Part shown: piece after piece, positions 45,355 through 52,887 of the stretch
Numbering within the stretch: the first letter of the stretch is position 1
How the letters are laid out: every line of letters starts with the position of its first letter
Origin: JAPWJZ01 sp966211335
Lineage (GTDB): Bacteria; Pseudomonadota; Alphaproteobacteria; Micavibrionales; UBA2020
Reading direction: 5' to 3'
NCBI GenBank assembly: GCA_966211335.1
Contig: CBIHNF010000001.1
Coordinates: forward strand, 434,001-498,000
Length of the DNA stretch: 64,000 nucleotides
Notes under the pieces: model-generated
Seen by the model: the letters and a program-made list of their open reading frames with translations, nothing else
Told to the model about the DNA's origin: nothing
Database searches by the model: none
Position numbers and translations under genes: made by a program

Positions 45355-45436
45355 AAAGGGTGAGAGTAATGAAGGCGCTTGACTAATCCGCCCGCCGCAT
45401 TATGGTATGTGCATTGCAATCCGGTGGTAAAACGTC

Positions 45437-45835
45437 ATGTCGATTCTTCAAGGCATTTTTGGCAACGCCAGCCAGCTGAATTTTGAGAAGCACAAGGCCA
45501 TTTTAAAAGGCCCGGCTGATCACATCGCGCGGCTCAAAAAAATGGACAAGGCCATCGGCCAGCTGGTTGCGCCCTTCAACGGCGTCGCCCGCGTGCCGGA
45601 AGACGTCACCGCCAAAATCGACGCGCTGATCAAGGACAATGCCTTCTCCATGACCAAGGTCGTGGCGGTGCGCCCCTATGAAGAAAACACGATCGAGGCC
45701 TTGGGCTCCTGGGTTCGCGGCGCGAACAAAACGACGGAAGTGCCCATCGACTGGCTCGAATACGAAACCCGCTACCGCTCCCCCCACGGCAACACCATCA
45801 CCCAGCGCGTCGCGCAGTTCCGCGTCGGTCAGTAG
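45437..45835 (+). CDS. Hypothetical protein, opposite strand within the phage cluster
   Basis: This 132-residue soluble protein has an opening SILQGIFGNASQLNFEKHKA and a later beta-like region (WLEYETRYRSPHGNTIT). No family is recognised. It lies between the portal and protease genes, against the phage direction, and is followed by a second plus-strand gene whose ATG touches its stop (TAGATG). Both look like inserted cargo, perhaps of the host. Confidence 0.65.
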   Translation: MSILQGIFGNASQLNFEKHKAILKGPADHIARLKKMDKAIGQLVAPFNGVARVPEDVTAKIDALIKDNAFSMTKVVAVRPYEENTIEALGSWVRGANKTTEVPIDWLEYETRYRSPHGNTITQRVAQFRVGQ

Positions 45836-46108
45836 ATGCAGCTCCACCGTTTCTGGCTTACTTTAAACAAATCCCAGACAGGCATGGACTCGTTGCTAGG
45901 ATGGGGTATCACGGCCTATAGCTATGAGGATGCCATCGCTATACTCCGAGAGAATGTATTCCACAAAGGCGAGTTGCCAAAGGTGGAAAAATTTATCGAA
46001 GATATCGATGTTTCATCGCTCGATGAACGCCACATTATTCCGAACATGGAATCTCCAAACTGGCGCGGCATCTGGTATCCAAAAGGTTTTAAGCAACTCG
46101 TTAAATAA
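45836..46108 (+). CDS. Hypothetical protein, second gene of the plus-strand insert
   Basis: This 90-residue protein begins QLHRFWLTLNK and ends GIWYPKGFKQLVK, with a helical middle (YSYEDAIAILRENVF). The ATG abuts the previous gene's stop, so they are co-translated. No family is recognised. A repeat tract follows it before the end of the portal gene. The base composition appears somewhat more AT-rich than the neighbours. Confidence 0.62.
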   Translation: MQLHRFWLTLNKSQTGMDSLLGWGITAYSYEDAIAILRENVFHKGELPKVEKFIEDIDVSSLDERHIIPNMESPNWRGIWYPKGFKQLVK

Positions 46109-46116
46109 CGCCCCTG

Positions 46117-46309
46117 CAAAAGTAACCTCACCCTAACCCTCTCCCAAGGGGAGAGAGGACAAAGCGGAAATGCTTTTCTTCTCCTCTCCTTCGGGAGAGG
46201 AAGGGGCCCGCGCCCTTCGCGCGGGAAGGTGAGGGAGCTTTCGCGCAGCAAGAGGTTTCTCTCGCTGAAAAAGTACCCTCACCCTGGCCCTCTCCCAGAG
46301 GGAGAGGGG
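46117..46309. repeat. Tandem dispersed repeat tract
   Basis: Two copies of a unit with CCTCACCCT and CCTCTCCC occur at about 46117-46157 and 46268-46309. The first continues as a long palindromic element ending near 46236 with AAGGTGAGG. The second copy runs into the coding end of the portal gene. Confidence 0.65.
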
Positions 46310-47502
46310 GATAAGAGTGCATCCCCGCCATCCAGCGGCGACAGCCCCAGTGCCTGTCGTTTCTCATTCACCGTCATAAACGTCGCGCCGTTCACGCGGG
46401 CCCAGGTTTCGGCTCTTCGCGGGCTCAAGGCTTCAATGGCGTCGGTATCAAAATCAAGCATCAGGCCGCTGCCAAAGCGCGGCACCAGCCAGTTGTTGAG
46501 CGCATCGCGCGCAAGGCTTAGCAGCGGCAGCACGGCGTCATCAAACAGCGCAAGCCGCGCCTGCGCAAAATTGGCGAAGGTGAGGGAGCCTTCAATGCCC
46601 ACCAGCTGCGGCGGCACATGGAAGGCAAGGGCAATTTCACGCGCCGAAACATCTTTGCCCGCCAGCCAGTCCATGTCTTTGGGCGACAGCGCCATATCGC
46701 GCCAGTCAAGGCCGCCTTCCAAAACCAAAGGCCTGCCGGCATTTTTGGGGCCGCTGAAGTAGGCGGCAATTTCTGTTTTCAGTGCTTCGCGCTGCGCATC
46801 CGTCAGCGTATCCACCGCATTGTCGCCGGCGGGCTTATACACCAGCGCGCCGGAAGGCCGGCCGGAGGATTGCAGCAGCGCCGCATTCCACGCGCCCGCT
46901 TCATTATGCTGGTCAATACTGAAGGCGGCAGCCTCCAGCGGGCTCATGCCGTACCAATCATCCAGCGGGTGAAAACTTTTCACATGCAGCACATCCGCCT
47001 GCCCCGTCAGCGGGTCGCAGCGGTAATCATGGTGGCCGCCATTCACGGCATAGCGGTAGGCCGCGGGCAGGCCTTGCGCCCCCGGCACCACGCGCATGCG
47101 GTCCGGCCGCAAATTCCACAGCTCCAGCGGCGGCTGGCCCTTCGGCCCTGCAGCTTCCACATAGGCGTTGCCGGCAATCAGGTAGAAAGCGAACATCGCC
47201 TCCCGCCATTCGGCGCCGCCCTGGTTGGGGTTGGGGCGTTGCAGCAGCTGCAGCAGCGGGTGGTCATCGACGCGGTGGCGGTCGCGCCCATGGCCTTCAT
47301 ATAAAATCCACGGCACCGACGCCGCATTCTGCGTCACAAGGCGGATGCAGCGGTAAACAACGGCGTTCTTGCGATAGCCTTCATCCGCCAGCGCGTCATA
47401 CCGGCGCGGGGTGAATTTCGCCTCGCCGCTGCCAAAGGGCACCAGCAGCGGGCCCGCCTTGCTGGCCTTGGTGCTGCGCTTGAAAAAATCCTTAAACGCC
47501 AT
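46279..47502 (-). CDS. HK97-type portal protein, C-terminus made by a repeat
   Basis: This 407-residue protein forms the dodecameric DNA entry ring. Clear portal motifs are RKNAVVYRCIRLVTQNAASV near residue 44, DDHPLLQLLQRPNPNQGG near residue 73, and FYLIAGNAYVEAAG near residue 103. It ends in LSPSPSGRGPG, encoded by the dispersed repeat that follows. ATG 47502 is preferred; ATG 47517 overlaps the terminase end by 10 bases and is also in frame. Confidence 0.93.
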   Translation of the reverse strand: MAFKDFFKRSTKASKAGPLLVPFGSGEAKFTPRRYDALADEGYRKNAVVYRCIRLVTQNAASVPWILYEGHGRDRHRVDDHPLLQLLQRPNPNQGGAEWREAMFAFYLIAGNAYVEAAGPKGQPPLELWNLRPDRMRVVPGAQGLPAAYRYAVNGGHHDYRCDPLTGQADVLHVKSFHPLDDWYGMSPLEAAAFSIDQHNEAGAWNAALLQSSGRPSGALVYKPAGDNAVDTLTDAQREALKTEIAAYFSGPKNAGRPLVLEGGLDWRDMALSPKDMDWLAGKDVSAREIALAFHVPPQLVGIEGSLTFANFAQARLALFDDAVLPLLSLARDALNNWLVPRFGSGLMLDFDTDAIEALSPRRAETWARVNGATFMTVNEKRQALGLSPLDGGDALLSPSPSGRGPG

Positions 47503-47507
47503 TTTGC

Positions 47508-48938
47508 TTACATCCATACTTTAGGGCCCGAGGAGGGCGGGTTTGACAGCATCAGCTCCGTCACCGCCCAGACGCGCGCATCCACACGGTCGGGGCTGGT
47601 GCCGCCCAGCAGCGGGTTGAAGGCGCACATCTGGTCTTCCAATTTGGGGAAGTGGCCGGCGTGGTGAATCTTCCCCTGCATGTCGAGCGCGGCGACAGGC
47701 TCCGCCCGCACAATCTTGCCGCGGCTGGCGCGCAGCGCCTTGTACGGCAGGCGCGGGTCTATGGTGCGCAGGGTAAATTCCACCATCTCCCCGCCCTGGT
47801 TCACTTCCGCCACAATGCGGTCGGCCTCAAAATCGCGGTAGGCTTGTACGGCCACTTCCGCCCAGACTGCGGGCGGGTAAATGCCGGACAGGTCGGCCAG
47901 GATATAGCCGTGGCCATCCAGCCCGAGACCCGCAACAATAATGCCCGTTTCATCGCTGCCGCGCTTTGACGTGACGGCAGGGTCGATGGCGACGACAATA
48001 CGGCGCATCGCGGGCAGGTCGCGGGTTGTGCGGCGGTTCTGCGCCAGCTGCTCCCGGTTCCACAAGGCCGCCGGATGGTCGGAATGGAAGGCTTCCTCGA
48101 CCGTCGCCGGATATTCGCGGCGGAAGGCGAAAATGCCGCCCAGCTCCGCTATTTTCTGCCGCCGCCAGCACAGCTGCGCCGCCGTTAAATCAAACGCGTC
48201 GCGATAAAAAATTTCCTCCGCCGTCGGCGTGAAAACCTCCGGTGGTGTTTTGCGGTATTCCTCCTGCCAGAACCAGGGGATGAAGATAAGCTGGTAATGT
48301 GAATCGCCGGCCAGCGCCGCCATGGCCATTTTATAAAACAACCCATCAGGCCCGGCGGATGTGCTCTCGAGTATCACTTCCGTGCCGGCTTCATCCGGCA
48401 CTGCCTGCAGAATGCCGGTCACATGGTCATCCGCATGCGCCCAGAAGGCGACTTCGGAACCATGGAAATATTGCAGCGTCGCGGAACGGCCGGTGTTGGC
48501 GCTGCGCGCCGTGCCGATCTGGTAGCCGCTGTCCAGCTTGTCGAACAGCAGCTCGCGGCTGCTGGAAATGCTGCAGGACGGTTTCACGGGCTTCGGGCAA
48601 TTGTCGTGAAAGCGGCGCGCGATGTTGTAAAGGTTTTTTGATGCCGCTTCGAGGTGCGTTAAAATAAAGGCGCGCACGCCGGTGCTTTGCGTGACCTTCC
48701 AGTAAAACCGCGCCTCTACGTAAGTCGAGCAGCCCTGCTGGCGGCCTTTCAAAATCAGCGCGCGCACGCGGCCTGTCTCCGCCAGCTGCGCTTCAAGGCG
48801 CGCATGGATATGCAGTTGCGCACGGTTCAGCTGGAACGGCTCTATCCTGCCGCCCTTGGTGCGGATCTTCAGGCAGCGCGGCGCGTAATGCAAAAAATCC
48901 GCGCGCAGGCGGCTTAAAATTTCTTCCCTTGTCGGCAT
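47508..48938 (-). CDS. Phage terminase large subunit
   Basis: The 476-residue packaging motor has an N-terminal ATPase with Walker A-like ALILKGRQQGCSTY near residue 62, HGSEVAFWAHADD near residue 150 and VILESTSAGPDGLFYK near residue 188. The nuclease domain starts with VVAIDPAVTSKRGSDETGI near residue 310 and has the later acidic residue in VDARVWAVTE. It cuts and pumps DNA into the head. It overlaps the portal gene region by a few bases. Confidence 0.96.
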   Translation of the reverse strand: MPTREEILSRLRADFLHYAPRCLKIRTKGGRIEPFQLNRAQLHIHARLEAQLAETGRVRALILKGRQQGCSTYVEARFYWKVTQSTGVRAFILTHLEAASKNLYNIARRFHDNCPKPVKPSCSISSSRELLFDKLDSGYQIGTARSANTGRSATLQYFHGSEVAFWAHADDHVTGILQAVPDEAGTEVILESTSAGPDGLFYKMAMAALAGDSHYQLIFIPWFWQEEYRKTPPEVFTPTAEEIFYRDAFDLTAAQLCWRRQKIAELGGIFAFRREYPATVEEAFHSDHPAALWNREQLAQNRRTTRDLPAMRRIVVAIDPAVTSKRGSDETGIIVAGLGLDGHGYILADLSGIYPPAVWAEVAVQAYRDFEADRIVAEVNQGGEMVEFTLRTIDPRLPYKALRASRGKIVRAEPVAALDMQGKIHHAGHFPKLEDQMCAFNPLLGGTSPDRVDARVWAVTELMLSNPPSSGPKVWM

Positions 48939-48940
48939 GG

Positions 48941-49144
48941 TCAGGCCAGGTCTTCCAGCGTGGTGTCATCCTCTGCCTTCGGCATCTTCGCCATTTTTCC
49001 GGCGATATTGATGAGCAGCGTTGCCGCCTTCAGCTGCGCCTCAGACATTTTGCGGCGGCCGAGTGAGAATTCGCTCAAGGCGTCCAGCAACGCTTGCGCG
49101 TCTATCCGCCACACCGGCGCTGTCGTTACCTGATTTGGGATCAT
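48941..49144 (-). CDS. Possible short terminase small subunit
   Basis: This 67-residue protein, with SEAQLKAATLLINIAGKMAK in the middle, resembles the short helical proteins placed before TerL in many phages and GTAs. It is much shorter than typical TerS. ATG 49144 is preferred to the longer frame. It lies 2 bases before the TerL start. It is the last gene of the phage cluster on this side. Confidence 0.5.
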   Translation of the reverse strand: MIPNQVTTAPVWRIDAQALLDALSEFSLGRRKMSEAQLKAATLLINIAGKMAKMPKAEDDTTLEDLA

Positions 49145-49365
49145 GAATAAATCTTGCCGCAAGTGTTTTTCCGCCGCTACGGAATAAGCGGTAACGCGGG
49201 TGTGCGCGCTTTAAATCAAGGCGTTAGGTGCGCGTCAGATATGCTCATGCGTTGCCTATCGTTTCAAAAAGCCGAAGCAAACCAGCCGTTTATGGATGCG
49301 GCTTTGACAAGCAGGGCAGGGGCACTTACCATGATACATCTTTGAAATCGAAAGTTTTTTACGCC

Positions 49366-50151
49366 ATGGGACAGCTCGCCACGAGTCTCTATAACAGCAA
49401 TTTTGTCGCCGCTGCGCACAGCGGCGATCTCGCGGGCATGGAAAAATACTTAAGCCTTGGCGCCTCCATCAACGCGCATGATGCGCAGGACAATACAGGG
49501 TTGCTCATCGCCGCTACGCGCGGGGATGAAAAAATGCTGCGCTGGTGCCTTGAAAAAGGCGCCGCCCGCGACTGGCAGAATGATTTCGGTGACAGTGCTC
49601 TTCTCTGTGCCATCAAAGGCGGCCATGCGGATATTGCCGCCTTGCTGCTGAAGGAAAAGTTTAACGCCGCCGCCAGCAACTATACCGGTGACAATGCGAT
49701 GACCCTTGCCGCGACCAAGGGCCTGCTGCCGTTGCTGCCATTGCTGCAGGCCCGCGGCCTCAGCGTCGAGGCGAAAGACGGCGGCGGCCATACGCCCCTT
49801 ATGCGCGTGGTCTACGCCGAAAACGCCGAAGCCGGCATCGTGCTGCTGAAAAACCTCGGGGCCGACCTGAACGCGAAGGATAATACGGGCCAGACGGCGC
49901 TGATGCATGCCACGCGCGCCGGCAAGGGTGGCGCGGCGACGCTGCTGCTCAAACTCGGCGCGAAATCAGACCTCACCGACAACCGCGGCGTTTCCGCCAG
50001 CGATATGGCGCGGCAGTGGCACAACGACGGGCTGACGGCCGAATTCAACGGCGCTTTCAGCAAATACGACGTGCCGCAATTCGCCCAAGGCCTCCGCGCG
50101 CCGATGAAGCCCGTGCATACCGTGCGCTTCCGCAAGGGCAAAGAAGCCTAA
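49366..50151 (+). CDS. Ankyrin-repeat protein, 261 residues
   Basis: Five to six 33-residue repeats at about residues 20-210 include TGLLIAATRGDEKMLRWCLE, SALLCAIKGGHADIAALLL, TPLMRVVYAENAEAGIVLLK and TALMHATRAGKGGAATLLL. The C-terminus APMKPVHTVRFRKGKEA is nearly the same as the ankyrin protein at 27904-28596. ATG 49366 was chosen; the frame is open 46 codons further up without a good start signal. It borders the phage cluster on the right and converges with the exported gene at 50154. Confidence 0.9.
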   Translation: MGQLATSLYNSNFVAAAHSGDLAGMEKYLSLGASINAHDAQDNTGLLIAATRGDEKMLRWCLEKGAARDWQNDFGDSALLCAIKGGHADIAALLLKEKFNAAASNYTGDNAMTLAATKGLLPLLPLLQARGLSVEAKDGGGHTPLMRVVYAENAEAGIVLLKNLGADLNAKDNTGQTALMHATRAGKGGAATLLLKLGAKSDLTDNRGVSASDMARQWHNDGLTAEFNGAFSKYDVPQFAQGLRAPMKPVHTVRFRKGKEA

Positions 50152-50153
50152 AA

Positions 50154-50753
50154 TTATTTTATGACAGGTGTTGCCGCTGTTCCCGGCGTTGCGGCAGCAG
50201 GTGTTGCCGCGGCAGGTGTTGCCCCGTTGGCGGGTGCAGCGCCGGCGGGAGCTGCCTTGCCATTCGCGGCGGGCGGCGCTGCGACCACAGGTGGCGGCGC
50301 GGGCGGCGCTTTAAAGGCATCCATGCGTTTTGTGTTGGCGGCCTTCATGCGGTCGATTTTCTGCATGCGGTCCTGGCAGACGACATAGGCGTTATAAGAA
50401 TACATGTACTGGGCGCAGGGATCGGTTTTCTGCGTGTCGACGGTCGGCTGCGCGGGCGGCGCGCCCGGCAGGGTGGAAGCGATATTCGCAGGCGCCGTGG
50501 GCGCGACGGGCGTCATCGGCGACACTGGCATAGCGGGCGTCGCCACTTGCGGCATTGTTACCGCCGGTTGCAGCGCGGTCGCTTCGGCAGGCGTAATCGG
50601 TTTGCCGAGCGCCGTCGTGAGAGCCGGCGCATTGGCGGCGGGCGGTGCGGTTGTGCCGGAGCTGCCGCTGTAACCCGAAGTCTGGGCAAGGCAGGAGGTC
50701 GAGAGCAATACCGCAGCAGTGATGCCGAAGAAGGCGCCTTTGAACATAGACAT
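50154..50753 (-). CDS. Exported Ala/Pro-rich protein
   Basis: This 199-residue protein has a signal peptide (about residues 1-23, SCLA|Q). The remainder is low-complexity Ala/Pro/Thr, with one compact helical part containing CAQYMYSYNAYVVCQDRM near residue 112. It is the last gene of a minus-strand set of exported proteins. Periplasmic location is predicted; the function is unknown. Confidence 0.7.
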   Translation of the reverse strand: MSMFKGAFFGITAAVLLSTSCLAQTSGYSGSSGTTAPPAANAPALTTALGKPITPAEATALQPAVTMPQVATPAMPVSPMTPVAPTAPANIASTLPGAPPAQPTVDTQKTDPCAQYMYSYNAYVVCQDRMQKIDRMKAANTKRMDAFKAPPAPPPVVAAPPAANGKAAPAGAAPANGATPAAATPAAATPGTAATPVIK

Positions 50754-50848
50754 TTGAAATCCCTGAATAAATGCGGGCCGCCCAAACGGCGACCGGTGAC
50801 ACATCTGCCCACACAGCAATATTGTATCACCAAATCTTGGACGAAACC

Positions 50849-51469
50849 TTAAGGATTAAGCTTAGCCTTTGATTTATCTGGCTTTACGGAACTCGACCAG
50901 TTGCCGGTCTGGATTTTTTCAGAACCTGCGGAATCATCACCGGCAGGCGCTGTCGCGGCGGCATCGTCATCCGCTTTCGGCGGCTTTACGCGCACGAAGT
51001 TGCGGGCATTTTCCGCCTCCGGGCCGTTCTTGCGCTTGCCGGCTTTCACGGTCTTTTTGGCGGCGGTCTTGCCGGCGAGGCGCTGCTGGCAGTCCTGATA
51101 GGGGTTCGTGAAGTTCGACCGCACCGCCGCCTGATCCTCTGCATCCAGCTGGTTGAGGCAGGTATCAATGGATGTCACAACCGCGCTATGCGCCGGCATG
51201 ATCTCGACTTCCGGTTCCGCCGCTGTTGTGTCGCCATCGCCGTCATCGCCCTGACTATCCGCTGCCGCCGCATCGTCACCGCCGCCGTTTGAATCCGTGA
51301 TATCGGCGGGCGTAGTGGGCGCAGGCGCAGCCGCCGGTGCCGGTGTGGGTGCTTGTGTCACGCCATGCGGCTGGCGCGTCTTGTCGGCATTGTAATAGTT
51401 GGCGTCCTGCGCCAGCGCGGGCGGCGCCAGCAGGCAGAGCAAAACGGCGACAAGGGCAAGGCGGGTCAT
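50849..51469 (-). CDS. Exported acidic low-complexity protein
   Basis: This 206-residue protein has a signal peptide (ALA|QD, residue 20), then an acidic and Ala/Thr-rich region and a compact helical part with two Cys (CLNQLDAEDQAAV and PYQDCQQRLAGK). The end is Lys-rich. The Cys-containing helical part is similar to that of the next gene downstream (50154-50753), so they may be related. The function is unknown. Confidence 0.68.
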   Translation of the reverse strand: MTRLALVAVLLCLLAPPALAQDANYYNADKTRQPHGVTQAPTPAPAAAPAPTTPADITDSNGGGDDAAAADSQGDDGDGDTTAAEPEVEIMPAHSAVVTSIDTCLNQLDAEDQAAVRSNFTNPYQDCQQRLAGKTAAKKTVKAGKRKNGPEAENARNFVRVKPPKADDDAAATAPAGDDSAGSEKIQTGNWSSSVKPDKSKAKLNP

Positions 51470-51508
51470 GATGGTGCTTTCAAGTTAAATAAATCAGCCG
51501 GTAAAAAA

Positions 51509-51769
51509 TCAGCCGATACGGAAGTTGCCTTTGATGCGGAGGGCGCCGTTTGCATCCTTCTCCACATCCGCATTTACGCGGTTGGGTTTGGCGTCCTGCG
51601 TGTACATCATGCCGGGGAATTTCAGGCGTAGGGTGAGGCCGTGCTGTTTTGCGGTATCGCGCATCTGTTCCGCGACGGTATCAATATCGGCGGTCAGGCG
51701 GTTCGGATCTTTCACTTGCTGGCCCGCGAATTTGCCGAAGATGGCGGAGAGGTCAAGGTTGCGTTTCAT
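51509..51769 (-). CDS. Small I78-inhibitor-like protein, copy 3
   Basis: This 86-residue paralogue of the pair at 8889-9502 has IFGKFAGQQV near residue 9, LTLRLKFPGMMYTQD near residue 45 and the final RVNADVEKDANGALRI. The start is ATG 51769, with AAGGAA upstream; the frame continues upstream but without good initiation. It has no signal peptide although its neighbours are exported. A protease or protein-binding role is inferred from the I78-like core. Confidence 0.68.
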   Translation of the reverse strand: MKRNLDLSAIFGKFAGQQVKDPNRLTADIDTVAEQMRDTAKQHGLTLRLKFPGMMYTQDAKPNRVNADVEKDANGALRIKGNFRIG

Positions 51770-51783
51770 GATTGTTTTCCTTC

Positions 51784-52866
51784 TTAACGTCTGTAACGGG
51801 TGGTGGTTTTCTTCGCCGGCGCAAAAATCATCGGCGCGGTATCGGCGGTTTTCTTTAAGTAGATATAGCTGTTCTGCGTACCGCTGAGGACATAGGTAAG
51901 GTCCGTGCCGCGCTGCGCCAGCGTGAAAATAAACTTGGCGGTGCTGCCGTTTTTCTTGCGGCAATTCACAAGGTCAATCTCGCCCATCGGCTTGTCTTTA
52001 TGCTTGAGCTTGCAGGTGACGTCGTTGGTCGAGTTGGTGAAATGCGCATTCTCGCCGGAAATTTCCACATGCAGCTTCTCAACCCATGTCTTAAAGCTTT
52101 TGTCCGGGAAGGACGCCGGGTCTTTTTCAACCGACGCATCCCAGTCGCCATCCCAGACGCCGTTGAGGTCAAGCGTGCCGACAGGGGGCACATCGGCAGG
52201 CGCAGCGGGTGTTGCCGCGACAGCGGAAGCCGTGGCTGCAGCCTTTGCTGCAACGTCTGCGGCATCAATGGCACTATCGTCGGCATTTCCCGCGGGTGCT
52301 TTGTGCGCAGCGCGGGCCGCTTCATCTTCCCGCTCGAATTCATCTTCTTCCGCGGCGTTGATGGGCGGCGCAGCGGTTTTTGCTGCGGGTGCCTCTGCCT
52401 CTGATGCCTCCGGCGCGTCCGGTGCCGGCGCATCTGCAACAGGGGCTGCAGCCTCCACCGGTTTTTGCAGCAGCGGGTCGGCATAGCGGTTGTAAAGGCA
52501 CACATCATGCAGCAGTGCGTCAAGGTCGGAACCCGCGGCGGCAGTTTCCTTCGCCGGTGACGGGTCATGGATTTTATGGCCGCTGCCGTCATTGTTGAAG
52601 GTCGAGCCTGTTTTATAGGTCACATGGCCGTGGCAGTCGGTTACCGCGGGTTGCACCAAATAGGTACCGTCCTTCTTCTCGATAAAGCGGAAGCCGCGCT
52701 TCAGCCCCAGTTGCTCGATGGTGTCGGTCTCGAACAAATAGGGCGTCGCCGCACCGTTCTTCAGCACAGGTTGATAGCCCGGGAAAGCGGATGACTTTTT
52801 GTCATCGCAGGCGCCAAGCGAAAAGGCCAGCAAAGCTGCCAGCAGAATAAGCGAAGTTTTTTTCAT
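51784..52866 (-). CDS. Lipoprotein with acidic low-complexity middle
   Basis: This 360-residue protein has a lipobox LGAC with Cys20 after a hydrophobic signal. Two compact parts, at about residues 25-135 and 230-350, flank an Ala/Glu/Asp-rich middle. The C-terminal part has WDGDWDASVEKDP and NAHFTNSTNDVTCKL, likely a small beta-barrel. It is anchored in a membrane of the envelope. It lies between the I78-like gene and the 765-residue ankyrin gene on the same strand. Confidence 0.75.
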   Translation of the reverse strand: MKKTSLILLAALLAFSLGACDDKKSSAFPGYQPVLKNGAATPYLFETDTIEQLGLKRGFRFIEKKDGTYLVQPAVTDCHGHVTYKTGSTFNNDGSGHKIHDPSPAKETAAAGSDLDALLHDVCLYNRYADPLLQKPVEAAAPVADAPAPDAPEASEAEAPAAKTAAPPINAAEEDEFEREDEAARAAHKAPAGNADDSAIDAADVAAKAAATASAVAATPAAPADVPPVGTLDLNGVWDGDWDASVEKDPASFPDKSFKTWVEKLHVEISGENAHFTNSTNDVTCKLKHKDKPMGEIDLVNCRKKNGSTAKFIFTLAQRGTDLTYVLSGTQNSYIYLKKTADTAPMIFAPAKKTTTRYRR

Positions 52867-52887
52867 GTCGGCATTCTTCCGTTGAGA

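Noticed and set aside
30700..49370. Attachment sites or direct repeats bounding the phage cluster
   Set aside because: I could not find matching direct repeats or a tRNA gene at the edges by eye. A computed repeat search would be needed to exclude them.
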